A program made the position numbers and the translations under genes. DNA of 17,935 bases from Myxococcota bacterium (GTDB lineage: Bacteria; Myxococcota_C; UBA6777): contig JAKLKB010000177.1 of assembly GCA_023150835.1 (NCBI GenBank), forward strand, positions 1-17,935, read 5' to 3'. The notes below the pieces were generated by a model, which worked only from the letters and a program-made list of their open reading frames with translations, did no database searches and was not told the DNA's origin. Of the stretch, positions 1 to 7,803 are shown in pieces; position 1 is the stretch's first letter, and the number at the start of each line of letters is the position of its first letter.

Positions 1-1
1 T

Positions 2-130
2 GAAGAAAACAACGAAAACTCGATGGGTTCGTTCAAAACAGATAGCGATGAAGAGGTCACCGACGCAACAGAGATCGGGCAGGCACACCTGTCTGCCCCT
101 ACAAAACACCGTGTGATTTCCAACACGTAG
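2..130 (+). CDS. Possible C-terminal end of an upstream gene (partial)
   Basis: An open frame enters from the left edge and stops at the TAG at 128-130. Its first half reads as an acidic, protein-like sequence (EENNENSMGSFKTDSDEEV). From about residue 18 it is encoded by the first 130-bp repeat, so the natural end of the gene may have been overwritten by the repeat. No domain is recognisable in 42 residues. It may equally be a chance open frame. Confidence 0.2.
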   Translation, partial: EENNENSMGSFKTDSDEEVTDATEIGQAHLSAPTKHRVISNT

Positions 131-312
131 GGGCAACCATGTGTGGTTGCCCTCGCTGAGGTTGGTTTGAACGGACCCACTCGAGGTCACCGACGCAACG
201 GAGCGAGGGCAGGCACGGGGGCCTGCCCCTACAAAACACCGTGTGATTTCCAACATGTAGGGGCAACCAGGTGTGGTTGCCCTAGCTGAGGTTGGTTTGA
301 ACGGACCCACTC
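53..312. repeat. Two tandem 130-bp direct repeats with hairpins
   Basis: Copy 1 is 53-182 and copy 2 is 183-312, nearly identical over the full 130 bp. Both start GAGGTCACCGACGCAAC and end GGTTTGAACGGACCCACTC. Each copy holds two inverted repeats: a GGGCAGGC-type hairpin (77-102 and 207-232) and a GGGCAACC/GGTTGCCC hairpin (131-152 and 261-282). Positions 18-41 resemble the reverse complement of the unit's last 20 or so bases, so the block is flanked by imperfect terminal inverted repeats. This looks like a small non-coding mobile or duplicated element. No transposase is visible. Confidence 0.85.
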
Positions 313-447
313 GATCAAAAACGTCGCTCATGAGGTTCCTTAGAAGACCTCAAAACACAACATGAGCCTCTGCGAAGATATCCCCCAACCAAACACTCGT
401 AATGGTTTGCTAACCCTTTGGTTTTGAAACGAAGCTTTCGTATCGGG

Positions 448-475
448 TTGACAGCGCCCAAGAAAAAAGTACACT
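448..475 (+). promoter_or_regulatory. Candidate sigma70 promoter for the 550-1275 gene
   Basis: A perfect -35 box TTGACA lies at 448-453. A 16-bp spacer separates it from TACACT at 470-475, which matches four of six -10 consensus bases. Transcription would start near 482, about 70 bases before the ATG at 550. This also argues against a translation start upstream of that ATG. The call rests on motif matching only. Confidence 0.4.
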
Positions 476-549
476 CCCCTCCAGTCCCGATGGTATCCCA
501 ACCCAAGCCCGCGCATCTTGATTTCTTGCATCCCCTCATGGAGGTCACG

Positions 550-1275
550 ATGTCTCTTTCGTCTCTGAGTACTGGCTCGATGATCCTTGTCCTCAAGCAT
601 CTCCTTCAACCCGAATCCCGCAAGATCCTCGAACAAATCCCTCTTCTTCAACCCTTCATCCCCGAACTGGAACGCGTCCTCTCCGCCCTCGAATCAAGCC
701 GCCCTGACAAAGCAAGCTCCGATGAAGCCGAACGCATCATCCGCAAAATCCTCAACGACTGCGATCGCAAGCACGATACCCTCAACCGTCACCTCTATCG
801 CTTGCTTGAGATCACCACAGACGCCCTCCCTGAATCGATGAAACCACAATACCAAGCCGTACACGAGCGGCTTTTTCCTCTCGGCTTGGCCGTCAATCGT
901 TTGCGTTGGGTTGACGAGGCTGGCGAAGTTGCCCGCTTCGAAAAGCAACTTCGTTCCGATGCCAACCTCTCTCGTATGCTCCTTGAAATGACCCTCACCG
1001 TCGGCGGTGTCGAACGCCTCAATGGCCTTGCTCTCGCAGAAGCCCTGATCCAAGTCGGCAAAGACATGGATCAAAAACTTCTTGAACTCAACAAGCTCCA
1101 ATCGGGCGGCACGACCGCTGAAACACAAGCCCGACGCGACTTCGTTCGTTGGGTGACGCGCTTCGTTGACCTCGCGCAGATCGCTCTCGCCGCACAACCC
1201 ATCCTCTTGCAAAAATTGCTTGTTGAACTTCAAAAGCAGCTTGACGATGTCCCCTCCGAACCCTCCAAATCCTGA
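550..1275 (+). CDS. Hypothetical all-helical protein, 241 aa
   Basis: I do not recognise this protein. The start is the ATG at 550, with GGAGG five bases upstream. The open frame extends further upstream, but that extension overlaps the candidate promoter and has no Shine-Dalgarno sequence. The protein has no signal peptide, no obvious membrane segment and few cysteines. It appears built of amphipathic helices rich in Leu, Glu, Arg and Lys. The N-terminal part (residues about 10-45) is Leu/Pro-containing. The middle is charged, and the C-terminal helix is rich in Leu, Gln and Ala. It sits alone, followed by the 41-bp array. Its codons favour C in the third position (CTC, CCC, ATC), unlike the G-ending codons of the operon that follows. 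It may be a soluble lineage-specific protein; no function can be given. Confidence 0.75.
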   Translation: MSLSSLSTGSMILVLKHLLQPESRKILEQIPLLQPFIPELERVLSALESSRPDKASSDEAERIIRKILNDCDRKHDTLNRHLYRLLEITTDALPESMKPQYQAVHERLFPLGLAVNRLRWVDEAGEVARFEKQLRSDANLSRMLLEMTLTVGGVERLNGLALAEALIQVGKDMDQKLLELNKLQSGGTTAETQARRDFVRWVTRFVDLAQIALAAQPILLQKLLVELQKQLDDVPSEPSKS

Positions 1276-1301
1276 CACTCTTCAAACCACACGCCCCTTT
1301 T

Positions 1302-1323
1302 GTTCTGCGCTCCCGCCCAGAAC
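1302..1323. other. Short inverted repeat after the 550-1275 gene
   Basis: GTTCTG (1302-1307) and CAGAAC (1318-1323) form a six-base stem with a 10-base loop 27 bases after the stop codon. No T run follows, so it is a weak terminator candidate. Its right arm overlaps the first unit of the 41-bp array. Confidence 0.3.
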
Positions 1324-1651
1324 GCTAAAAAGAGCGTGTTATCGCAGATCGTTTGCAATAGAACGCTAAAAAGAGCGTGTTACCGCAGATCGTTTGCAAT
1401 AGAACGCTAAAAAGAGCGTGTTATCGCAAGTCGTTTGCAATAGAACGCTAAAAAGAGCGTGTTACCGCAGATCGTTTGCAATAGAACGCTAAAAAGAGCG
1501 TGTTATCGCAAATCGTTTGCAATAGAACGCTAAAAACAGGGGTGGAACTTGGGCGTTGGAGGAAAAATCGCTAAAAGCAGGGGTGTAACTTGGGGATTGG
1601 AGGGAAAATCGCTAGAAGCAGCGGTAGAAGTGGGCGGTTGGCCAAAAAAAG
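1320..1651. repeat. 41-bp tandem repeat array with two sequence families in phase
   Basis: Five near-identical 41-bp units start at 1320, 1361, 1402, 1443 and 1484. Each begins GAACGCTAAAAAGAGCGTG and ends CGTTTGCAATA. A sixth start at 1525 keeps only GAACGCTAAAAA, then changes into a different, more diverged sequence (AGGGGTGGAACTTGGG type). The CGCTA anchor still recurs every 41 bp, at 1528, 1569 and 1610. Each unit of the first family can fold as ACGCT-AAAAAG-AGCGT. Position 24 of the unit alternates T, C, T, C, T across the five copies. No coding frame is convincing here. Confidence 0.9.
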
Positions 1652-1775
1652 CCGTGTTCGCGCAGTTTGAAGCGACAGAGTCGTTTGTTTTGAAAACCTG
1701 TGATCTTTTCGCCCACATGGGGTCAAGGGGGTTAAGACCCCTTGTGGGGTGTGGGGTGAAACCCCACAAAATAAG
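1643..1775. repeat. Dispersed repeat, copy 1
   Basis: The segment from the A run after GGCC to the ACCCCAC near 1770 matches 17449-17574 in the same orientation. Shared blocks include AAAAAAGCC.TGTTCGCGC, GAGTCGTTTGT, GGGGTCAAGGGG and CCCTTGTGGGGTGTGGGG. The 3' half can fold through its G and C runs. It is non-coding as far as I can see and directly follows the 41-bp array. The rest of this intergenic stretch (1776-1860) shows nothing further. Confidence 0.7.
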
Positions 1776-1860
1776 CCCGCTGCGTAAGGCCGAAGGTGGT
1801 CGGAGATGAGCGAAAATTTGGGTGTGGAGTGTGAAAGGTTCGGTTGAGAGGGGATATCAC

Positions 1861-1889
1861 TTGACAGGAAGGGGAAGGGAGCATAGCCT
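1861..1889 (+). promoter_or_regulatory. Candidate promoter of the rpiB-nusB operon
   Basis: A perfect -35 box TTGACA (1861-1866) is followed by a 17-bp spacer and TAGCCT (1884-1889), a weak -10 match. It lies 70 to 100 bases upstream of the rpiB start, the first gene of a tightly spaced set of seven. The ideal -35 and spacing make it plausible; the -10 is poor. Confidence 0.35.
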
Positions 1890-1958
1890 TTGCGCGCCTT
1901 GTGGGGTACGCAGTGAGAACAGGCGATAGAATTGTTTGTGAGAAAGAGGAGTTGCGCG

Positions 1959-2414
1959 ATGTGGAAGGTAGCGACAGGCTCGGATCATGCGGGGCGGCGA
2001 TTGCGAATGCAGGTGCAGGAGTGGTTGGCAGCGCGTGGTGTGGAGGTCGTGGATTGTGGGGTGCATGAGCAGGAATCGGTAGATTATCCGTGTTATGCGG
2101 CTCCGGTTGCGCAGCGAGTCCGAGCAGGCGAGGTGGCGTGGGGCGTGTTGGTGTGTGGTAGCGGTTTGGGGATGAGCATGGCGGCGAATCGTTATGCGGG
2201 GATTCGGGCGGCTTTGTGCCGAGAAGAACACAGCGCACGGATGGCACGGATGCACAACGACGCGAATATCTTGGTGTTGGGAGAGCGATTTACAGGAGAA
2301 TCGCTTGCGGAGGCGATCTTGGATGCGTGGATGGCGGCGTCTTTTGAGGGGGGTCGCCATGCGCGCCGAGTGGAATTGATGGATACGCTGCCTGTCGAGA
2401 CAAGCAAGGCGTAG
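1959..2414 (+). CDS. rpiB: Ribose-5-phosphate isomerase B
   Basis: This cytosolic enzyme interconverts ribose 5-phosphate and ribulose 5-phosphate in the pentose phosphate pathway. The 151 residues fit the RpiB/LacAB family. Visible family features are the N-terminal GSDHAG motif (residues 7-12), the loop VCGSGLGMSMAANR with catalytic Cys66, GIRAALC, and HNDANILVLG with His99. The ATG at 1959 was chosen because GAGGAG lies seven bases upstream; an in-frame ATG at 1932 has no such support. It is the first gene of the operon, with glyA starting 87 bases later. Ribulose 5-phosphate is the substrate of RibB encoded downstream, so the linkage is metabolically sensible. The function is secure from motifs. 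Confidence 0.95.
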   Translation: MWKVATGSDHAGRRLRMQVQEWLAARGVEVVDCGVHEQESVDYPCYAAPVAQRVRAGEVAWGVLVCGSGLGMSMAANRYAGIRAALCREEHSARMARMHNDANILVLGERFTGESLAEAILDAWMAASFEGGRHARRVELMDTLPVETSKA

Positions 2415-2501
2415 CGTGGAGGAATCCGTCAGAAAGAACTGTTTGCAACAGGAATGGCCGCCGAACCCGGATGGGGGTGTGCCGCGAAGGAGAGAGGGCC
2501 G

Positions 2502-3779
2502 ATGTATCAATCGTTAGCGAAGACAGATCCCGAAGTGTTTTCGAGTTTGCGTCATGAGTTGCACCGCCAAGAAGAAGGTTTGGAGATGATCGCGTCGGAG
2601 AACTTTGTGTCGCGAGCGGTGATGGAAGCGGTGGGATCGCCGTTGACGAACAAGTACGCGGAAGGGTATCCAAAGGCGCGGTATTATGGTGGATGCGAGT
2701 ATTACGACGAGATCGAGACGTTGGCGATCCAGCGAGCCTGCAAGTTGTTTGGGAGCGATCATGCGAATGTGCAACCGCATTCGGGCGCGCAAGCCAACAT
2801 GGCGGCGTATCAGGCATTGTTGAAGCCGGGGGATACGATCTTGACGTTGGAGTTGGCGCATGGGGGCCACTTGACGCATGGGAGTCCCGTGAATGGTTCG
2901 GGCAAGTTGTACAATGTAGTGCATTATCGGGTGCGACAGGACGATCAGCGGCTGGACTACGATCACATTGCAGAGCAAGCAGCGGCCCACAAGCCGAAGC
3001 TGATCGTGGCAGGCGCGAGCGCATATCCGCGAACGATCGACTTTGCGCGATTTCGACAGATCGCAGACAGCGTGGGGGCGTTGTTGATGGCGGATGTGGC
3101 GCATGTAGCAGGTTTGGTGGTGACGCAGCTTCATCCTGATCCGATGCCGTATTGTCATGTGGTGACGACGACAACGCACAAGACGCTGCGCGGTCCTCGG
3201 GGCGGGTTGATCTTGACGTCGGAGGATTATCGCAAAGCGATCAATTCGGCGGTGTTTCCCGGGATGCAGGGCGGGCCATTGATGCACGTGATCGCGGGAA
3301 AAGCGGTGGCGTTTGGCGAGGCGTTGTTGCCGTCGTTTGCGGCGTATCAGCGGCAAGTATTGGCGAATGCGCAGACGTTGGCCAAGGTGCTGTCCGACGG
3401 TGGAGTGCGTTTGGTGACGGGAGGAACGGACAATCACTTGATCTTGATGGACGTGGGGAGTCTGGGCCTGACGGGTCAACAATGCGAGCAAGCTTTGGAG
3501 CAATCGGGCTTTACGGTGAACAAGAATATGATCCCCTATGATGCGCGCCCGCCGAAGGTGACGAGCGGGATCCGCGTGGGAACCCCCGCGCTGACATCGC
3601 GTGGGATGGGCGTGGCAGAGATGAAGCAGATCGGCGCGTGGATGTTGGAGATCTACAAAGATATCGAGAATGAAGGATTGCGCGGGCGGATTCGTGCAGA
3701 AGTGGCGGCGATGAGCAAGCGTTTTCCGTTGTATCCGGCGTTGGTTTCGGCGGCAGATAGTTTGGGGGGGCAAGGCTGA
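2502..3779 (+). CDS. glyA: Serine hydroxymethyltransferase
   Basis: This PLP enzyme converts serine and tetrahydrofolate to glycine and 5,10-methylene-tetrahydrofolate, the main source of one-carbon units. The 425-residue length is normal for the family. Visible features are [11 protein letters not shown] near residue 25, [18 protein letters not shown] near 50-68, HSGAQAN near 93, the DVAHVAGL segment near 198, and the PLP-binding motif [14 protein letters not shown] with Lys227. The start is the ATG at 2502, with AAGGAG nine bases upstream; an in-frame upstream ATG at 2454 would add a non-family leader. nrdR begins seven bases after the stop, so the two are surely co-transcribed. The enzyme appears intact. 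Confidence 0.97.
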   Translation: MYQSLAKTDPEVFSSLRHELHRQEEGLEMIASENFVSRAVMEAVGSPLTNKYAEGYPKARYYGGCEYYDEIETLAIQRACKLFGSDHANVQPHSGAQANMAAYQALLKPGDTILTLELAHGGHLTHGSPVNGSGKLYNVVHYRVRQDDQRLDYDHIAEQAAAHKPKLIVAGASAYPRTIDFARFRQIADSVGALLMADVAHVAGLVVTQLHPDPMPYCHVVTTTTHKTLRGPRGGLILTSEDYRKAINSAVFPGMQGGPLMHVIAGKAVAFGEALLPSFAAYQRQVLANAQTLAKVLSDGGVRLVTGGTDNHLILMDVGSLGLTGQQCEQALEQSGFTVNKNMIPYDARPPKVTSGIRVGTPALTSRGMGVAEMKQIGAWMLEIYKDIENEGLRGRIRAEVAAMSKRFPLYPALVSAADSLGGQG

Positions 3780-3785
3780 GGCCCG

Positions 3786-4268
3786 ATGCGATGTCCTAAT
3801 TGTCAAGCGGAAGAGACGCGAGTGATCGATTCGCGAAGTAGCAAGGATGGCTACGTGGTGCGTCGTCGTCGGGTGTGCGAAGAATGCAAAGGCCGATTTA
3901 CGACGTACGAAAAGATCGAGCAGATGTTGCCGATGGTGACGAAGAAAGATCAACGGCGAGAGTTGTTTGCGCGGGAGAAGATCACGCGAGGGATCATGCA
4001 GGCGTGTCAAAAGCGGCCCGTGAGCATCGAGCAAGTCGAGCAGATCGCCGATGAGATCGAGCGTTTGGTGTCCGAACGCAGCGAGCGAGAGGTGGAGAGC
4101 CAACAGATCGGCGCGTGGGTGATGGAAAAATTGCGCGATGTGGATCAGGTGGCGTATGTACGTTTTGCGAGTGTGTATCGGGAGTTTCGGGACGCCGAAG
4201 AGTTTATGGCGGAGTTGCGGGGGCTTTTGCCAGAAGGGGAAGGGGGAAGACCCCAAACGCAAGGGTGA
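3786..4268 (+). CDS. nrdR: Transcriptional repressor NrdR
   Basis: NrdR is a nucleotide-sensing repressor of ribonucleotide reductase genes. It has an N-terminal zinc ribbon (Cys3, Cys6, Cys31, Cys34) with the family opening MRCPNCQ and the following RRRRVCEECKGRFTTYE. An ATP-cone domain follows (about residues 47-140), with REKITRGIMQACQKRPVS and later YVRFASVYREF. The 160 residues match the family. The start lies seven bases after glyA's stop, with GAGG upstream. No ribonucleotide reductase gene is present here; the position between glyA and ribD is a conserved arrangement I know from myxobacteria and relatives. The C-terminal tail (RPQTQG) is echoed in the downstream spacer. Confidence 0.96.
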   Translation: MRCPNCQAEETRVIDSRSSKDGYVVRRRRVCEECKGRFTTYEKIEQMLPMVTKKDQRRELFAREKITRGIMQACQKRPVSIEQVEQIADEIERLVSERSEREVESQQIGAWVMEKLRDVDQVAYVRFASVYREFRDAEEFMAELRGLLPEGEGGRPQTQG

Positions 4269-4339
4269 TGAGAGGCGTTGTGTGGAGTGTCCCTTGGATG
4301 GGCAGTCGAAACGTCCGCAAACGCAAGGATAATGGAGAG
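4254..4339. repeat. Short duplication spanning the nrdR stop and the ribD start
   Basis: CAAACGCAAGGGTGATG (from 4254) recurs as CAAACGCAAGGATAATGG (from 4318), 64 bp later. Extended leftward, both copies read Arg-Pro-Gln-Thr-Gln-Gly-stop, differing only at synonymous positions. The first copy is the end of nrdR. The second includes a candidate ribD ATG. Confidence 0.6.
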
Positions 4340-4346
4340 ACCTTCT

Positions 4347-5474
4347 GTGGATCGAGATGTGTATTATATGTCGCTGGCGCTTGAAGAAGCGGCGCGAGCG
4401 AGAGGTCGAACCCGTCCGAATCCGATGGTGGGTGCGGTGGTCGTCAAAGAGGGCGAGATCTTGGCGCGGGGGTACCACCATCGCGCAGGTTTGCCGCACG
4501 CGGAGGTGGAAGCGTTGTCACAGATCGGTGAGGCAGCGCGTGGTACGACGATGTATGTGAACTTGGAGCCATGCAGCCATTATGGTCGGACGCCACCTTG
4601 TGCGGATCGGTTGATCGAGGCGGGTGTGGCGCGGGTGGTGGTGGGGGTGACGGATCCGAATCCTCGCGTGGATGGCCGAGGTATCGAGCGTTTGCGTGCG
4701 GCAGGGATCCAAGTTGACGTTGGCGTGTTGGAGTCGGCGTGTGCGGATCTGAATGCGCCATTTTTTACATACATCCGAGCGGGCCGTCCGTATGTGCAGC
4801 TCAAGATCGCGATGAGTTTGGATGCGCGGATCGCGACGAGGACGGGGGATTCGCGTTGGTTGAGCGGAGAAGAGGCTCGGCGTTGGGCGCACCAGTTGCG
4901 CGATCATGCGGATGCGATCTTGGTGGGTGTGGGGACGGTGATCGCGGATGATCCTGCGTTGACGGTGCGTTGGGTGGAGGGGCGCGATCCGTTGCGAGTG
5001 GTGTTGGATTCGACGTTGCGAACGCCGCTGTCGGCGCAGATCGTGGTGGGAGAACAGGCTGCGGGGACGGTGGTGTTTTGCTGTCGCCCTGATGTGGAGA
5101 AGCAAGCGGTGTTGGAAGCGCGGGGCGTGCGCGTCGAGGTGGTCGAGGCGGATGCTGCGGGGCAAGTCTCGCTCGAAGCGGTGTTGCGTCGTCTGCATGG
5201 GATGGAATGTTTGCATCTTTTGGTGGAGGGCGGTGGCGGTGTGCATGGCGCATTTTTGCGGTCGCGTCAGGTGGATCGGTTGTCGCTGGTGTTGACGCCT
5301 TGGTTACTCGGCTGCGACGGGATCGATGCGTTTCGTTTTGCAGGAACGGATCTGTTGAAAGATGCTTTGAAGCTGCGGGGTTTGCGAACGCAACGTTTGG
5401 GGGAAGATATCTTGTTGGAAGCGGAGATGCCGAAGATGGAGCGCGAGAGCGTAGGATCAGGTGAAAGCCGCTGA
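4347..5474 (+). CDS. ribD: Bifunctional riboflavin deaminase/reductase
   Basis: RibD deaminates the pyrimidine product of GTP cyclohydrolase II and then reduces its ribosyl side chain. The N-terminal deaminase domain (about residues 1-145) has the zinc site HAEVEAL (His51, Glu53) and [12 protein letters not shown] (Cys76, Cys85). The C-terminal reductase domain (about 147-375) begins [16 protein letters not shown] and includes the [15 protein letters not shown] and [13 protein letters not shown] segments. I chose the GTG at 4347 because GGAG lies nine bases upstream and the product starts MDRDVYYM, as in the family. The ATG at 4332 is an alternative, but its AAGGA is only two bases away. Both catalytic domains look intact. 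Confidence 0.95.
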   Translation: MDRDVYYMSLALEEAARARGRTRPNPMVGAVVVKEGEILARGYHHRAGLPHAEVEALSQIGEAARGTTMYVNLEPCSHYGRTPPCADRLIEAGVARVVVGVTDPNPRVDGRGIERLRAAGIQVDVGVLESACADLNAPFFTYIRAGRPYVQLKIAMSLDARIATRTGDSRWLSGEEARRWAHQLRDHADAILVGVGTVIADDPALTVRWVEGRDPLRVVLDSTLRTPLSAQIVVGEQAAGTVVFCCRPDVEKQAVLEARGVRVEVVEADAAGQVSLEAVLRRLHGMECLHLLVEGGGGVHGAFLRSRQVDRLSLVLTPWLLGCDGIDAFRFAGTDLLKDALKLRGLRTQRLGEDILLEAEMPKMERESVGSGESR

Positions 5475-5524
5475 TGTGTTGGGATATTTGGAAGGTTTGC
5501 GCGTGGTGTTGAATGGAGGGTGCT

Positions 5525-6712
5525 GTGAATAGCAAAGAGCGTGTAGAGCGGGCATTGGAAGAGATCCGCAAGGGCAAGATGATCGTCTTGGTGGATGATG
5601 AAGATCGAGAGAACGAAGGCGATCTGTACATGGCGGCAGAGAAAGTGACACCCGAAGCGATCGCGTTTATGGCATCGCGAGGTCGGGGATTGATTTGCTT
5701 GACGTTGACGGATCAGCGGTGTGCTGAGCTTGCGTTGTCGATGATGGTGACGGAGCAGGACAATCACACGCCCTACGGGACGGCATTTACGGTCTCGATC
5801 GATGCACGTGAAGGGATATCAACGGGGATCAGCGCGCATGATCGGGCGTTGACGATCAAGTTGGCGATCGATCCAAAGACGCGACCAGAGCAGTTGGTGC
5901 GACCGGGCCACATTTTTCCGTTGCGTGCGCGGGAGGGTGGGGTGTTGGTGCGTGCGGGGCAGACGGAAGGGTCGGTGGATTTGTCGAGGATGGCGGGTTT
6001 GCATCCGTCAGGTGTGATCTGCGAGATCATGAAAGAAGATGGGACGATGGCGCGGATGCCGGATCTGGAGGTATTTGCGTGTGAACATGATCTGATGATC
6101 TTGACCATTGCGGATCTGATCGAGTATCGGATGCGGCATGAATCCTTGGTGCAATGCCAACAGGAGTTTGCGTTGACGACGGAGACAGGCGCACGATTTC
6201 ATGCAAGCGTTTGGCGCGATGTGATGGCTGAGCGCACGCATTTAGCGATCCGTCTTGGCGAATGGAGCGAAGAAGAAGAGGTGTTGGTGCGGGTGCATCG
6301 CAGCAGTTTGTTGAGCGATGTGTTTGGATTTCACCGTCCCCACGCTTCGCCATCGCTGCAAGGGGTATTTGAAACGCTCGAAGAAGCAGGAAAAGGCGTG
6401 GTGCTTTATTTGGTGTATCCCGAACCCGGGACGGATCTGATCTATCCGTTGGCTTCGTATGAAGAACGCGAAAGATTGGCCTTGCCCCAAGCGATGCGAG
6501 AGTTGCGGGAATATGGGATCGGCGCACAGATCTTGTCGCGTCTCGGCTTGCGCAATATCCGATTGATGACCAACAACCCGAAGCGGCTTGCAGGGATCGA
6601 TGGTTATGGCCTGACGATCGTTGAACAAGTTTCGATCCCACAAGATACACAGCGACGTGCGGGTCTGACCGTGACCTCGGTGGCTGTCCACGAAGACGGA
6701 GACAAGGTGTGA
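5525..6712 (+). CDS. ribB: DHBP synthase with degenerate GTP cyclohydrolase II domain (RibBA-like, RibBX type)
   Basis: Residues 1-203 are 3,4-dihydroxy-2-butanone 4-phosphate synthase, which makes the four-carbon riboflavin precursor from ribulose 5-phosphate. The [10 protein letters not shown] loop (24-33), [10 protein letters not shown] (126-135) and DDGTMAR-type segment near 171-177 are present. The GHTEA motif reads GQTEG (145-149), so a metal-binding His appears replaced by Gln146. Residues about 205-395 align with GTP cyclohydrolase II, but all three zinc cysteines are gone: Ser261, Pro272 and Ala274 stand where the family has Cys. The RQEGRGIGL loop reads VYPEPGTDL. The YGIGAQIL and TNNPKR segments remain. 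The second domain is therefore probably inactive, structural or regulatory. Start: GTG at 5525 with GGAGG five bases upstream, preferred over the ATG at 5513, which lies just upstream of that ribosome binding site. It overlaps ribH by four bases. Confidence 0.92.
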   Translation: MNSKERVERALEEIRKGKMIVLVDDEDRENEGDLYMAAEKVTPEAIAFMASRGRGLICLTLTDQRCAELALSMMVTEQDNHTPYGTAFTVSIDAREGISTGISAHDRALTIKLAIDPKTRPEQLVRPGHIFPLRAREGGVLVRAGQTEGSVDLSRMAGLHPSGVICEIMKEDGTMARMPDLEVFACEHDLMILTIADLIEYRMRHESLVQCQQEFALTTETGARFHASVWRDVMAERTHLAIRLGEWSEEEEVLVRVHRSSLLSDVFGFHRPHASPSLQGVFETLEEAGKGVVLYLVYPEPGTDLIYPLASYEERERLALPQAMRELREYGIGAQILSRLGLRNIRLMTNNPKRLAGIDGYGLTIVEQVSIPQDTQRRAGLTVTSVAVHEDGDKV

Positions 6713-7197
6713 ATATGCCAGAGATCATAGAAGCCAATCTGGTGGTCGATCCAAATGCGCGTTTTGCGCTGGTGGTGTCGCGCTTCAATGAAACGATCTG
6801 CGAGCGTTTGTTGAGCGGTGCGATGGATGCGCTGGTGCGTCATGGCGGAAAAGTCGAGCAGATCGTGGTGGTGCGCGTGCCGGGAGCTTTTGAGATCCCG
6901 TTGGTGGTGCGTCGTTTGGCCCGCAGCAAGCGCTTTGATGCCGTGATCGCGCTTGGGGCAGTAATTCGTGGCGGAACGCCGCACTTTGAATATGTTTGTT
7001 CGGCGGTGACTTCGGGGCTGAATCAGGCCCAGATGGAAACCGATATCCCTGTTGCGTTTGGGATCTTGACAGCAGATACCACAGAGCAAGCGACGGAGCG
7101 GTCGGGGATCAAGATGGGAAACAAAGGCATCGAGGCTGCCCTTGCTGCCGTGGAGATGGTGAACTTATTGAAACAGGTCGATGCGCATGTCTATTAG
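6709..7197 (+). CDS. ribH: 6,7-dimethyl-8-ribityllumazine synthase
   Basis: RibH condenses the RibD-derived pyrimidine with dihydroxybutanone phosphate to give lumazine, the substrate of riboflavin synthase. It usually assembles as pentamers or 60-mer capsids. The 162 residues show [12 protein letters not shown] (substrate loop), [33 protein letters not shown] with catalytic His92, and the [17 protein letters not shown]-terminal segment. The GTG at 6709 overlaps the ribB stop as GTGA and has GGAG seven bases upstream. The ATG at 6715 is nearly as good, with AAGG seven bases upstream. It overlaps nusB at its 3' end. The enzyme looks complete, although no riboflavin synthase follows. Confidence 0.96.
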   Translation: MNMPEIIEANLVVDPNARFALVVSRFNETICERLLSGAMDALVRHGGKVEQIVVVRVPGAFEIPLVVRRLARSKRFDAVIALGAVIRGGTPHFEYVCSAVTSGLNQAQMETDIPVAFGILTADTTEQATERSGIKMGNKGIEAALAAVEMVNLLKQVDAHVY

Positions 7198-7768
7198 ACG
7201 AAAAGGTCGTGAGTTGGCGTTGATGGTGTTGTATGCGTTGGATGGCGTGCCGACGTTTGAACGGCGAGAGGCTCTGGCGCGTTTTTGGGCGTTGTTCGAT
7301 GAAGATCGCGTCTGGGAAGTGTTTTTAGAAGCGGAACCTGCGATCGAGCATCCGCTAGAACCGCCGCCGTTGTGGTCGCTGTTTGACAGCCTTTCGCTCG
7401 AAGCCAGCCCGCGCCAAACCCCCCCACCCTTCGAGCAAGCCCGCCTTACCACCGAGTTTGCACAGGTGCGGATCGATGGGGTGTTGGATCATCTCTCGAT
7501 CCTTGACGAAGAGATCGGGCGCGCAAGTCGAGGTTGGCGGATTCAACGCATGGCGCAGATCGACCGAAATATCTTGCGGATCGGAGCCTACGAGATCTTG
7601 CATTGTTCGGATATCCCCGGGCCTGTGATCATCAACGAAGCCCTCGAATTGAGCAAACGCTTCTCCTCTCGCGAGTCTCGCTCCTTTATCAACGGTGTTC
7701 TTGATCGGATCTTGCGCACCCGAAACGAAGGCCCCGCCGTCACCACCCGCCCATCCCGCCGCAATTAG
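7187..7768 (+). CDS. nusB: Transcription antitermination factor NusB (enlarged)
   Basis: NusB pairs with NusE (ribosomal protein S10) on boxA RNA and supports rRNA antitermination. The opening [20 protein letters not shown] and the C-terminal core ([50 protein letters not shown]) are typical. At 193 residues it is longer than the usual 130-160. The extra length is a Pro-rich segment about residues 50-85 and a basic tail. The start overlaps the end of ribH; the ATG at 7187 is better spaced from CAGG than the one at 7181. Codon usage changes at about 7390: G-ending codons before, C-ending after, within the insertion. The last gene of the operon. Confidence 0.93.
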   Translation: MSIRRKGRELALMVLYALDGVPTFERREALARFWALFDEDRVWEVFLEAEPAIEHPLEPPPLWSLFDSLSLEASPRQTPPPFEQARLTTEFAQVRIDGVLDHLSILDEEIGRASRGWRIQRMAQIDRNILRIGAYEILHCSDIPGPVIINEALELSKRFSSRESRSFINGVLDRILRTRNEGPAVTTRPSRRN

Positions 7769-7803
7769 CTTCCCGCAAAGAAAAGCACACGGAAAGCACT
7801 GAC

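Noticed and set aside
1549-1809. Open frame of 86 codons on the plus strand
   Set aside because: It lies in the diverged part of the 41-bp array and the dispersed repeat, has no ribosome binding site, and reads as low-complexity repeat translation.
2514-4499. Long minus-strand open frame of 661 codons opposite glyA, nrdR and ribD
   Set aside because: It is the antisense shadow of three well-supported genes. Its Arg/His-rich composition is typical of reverse-frame translation of G-rich coding sequence.
5475-5524. FMN riboswitch or other RNA element in the rib cluster
   Set aside because: The ribD-ribB spacer is only 50 bases, and no FMN riboswitch-like conserved elements were seen here or upstream of rpiB.
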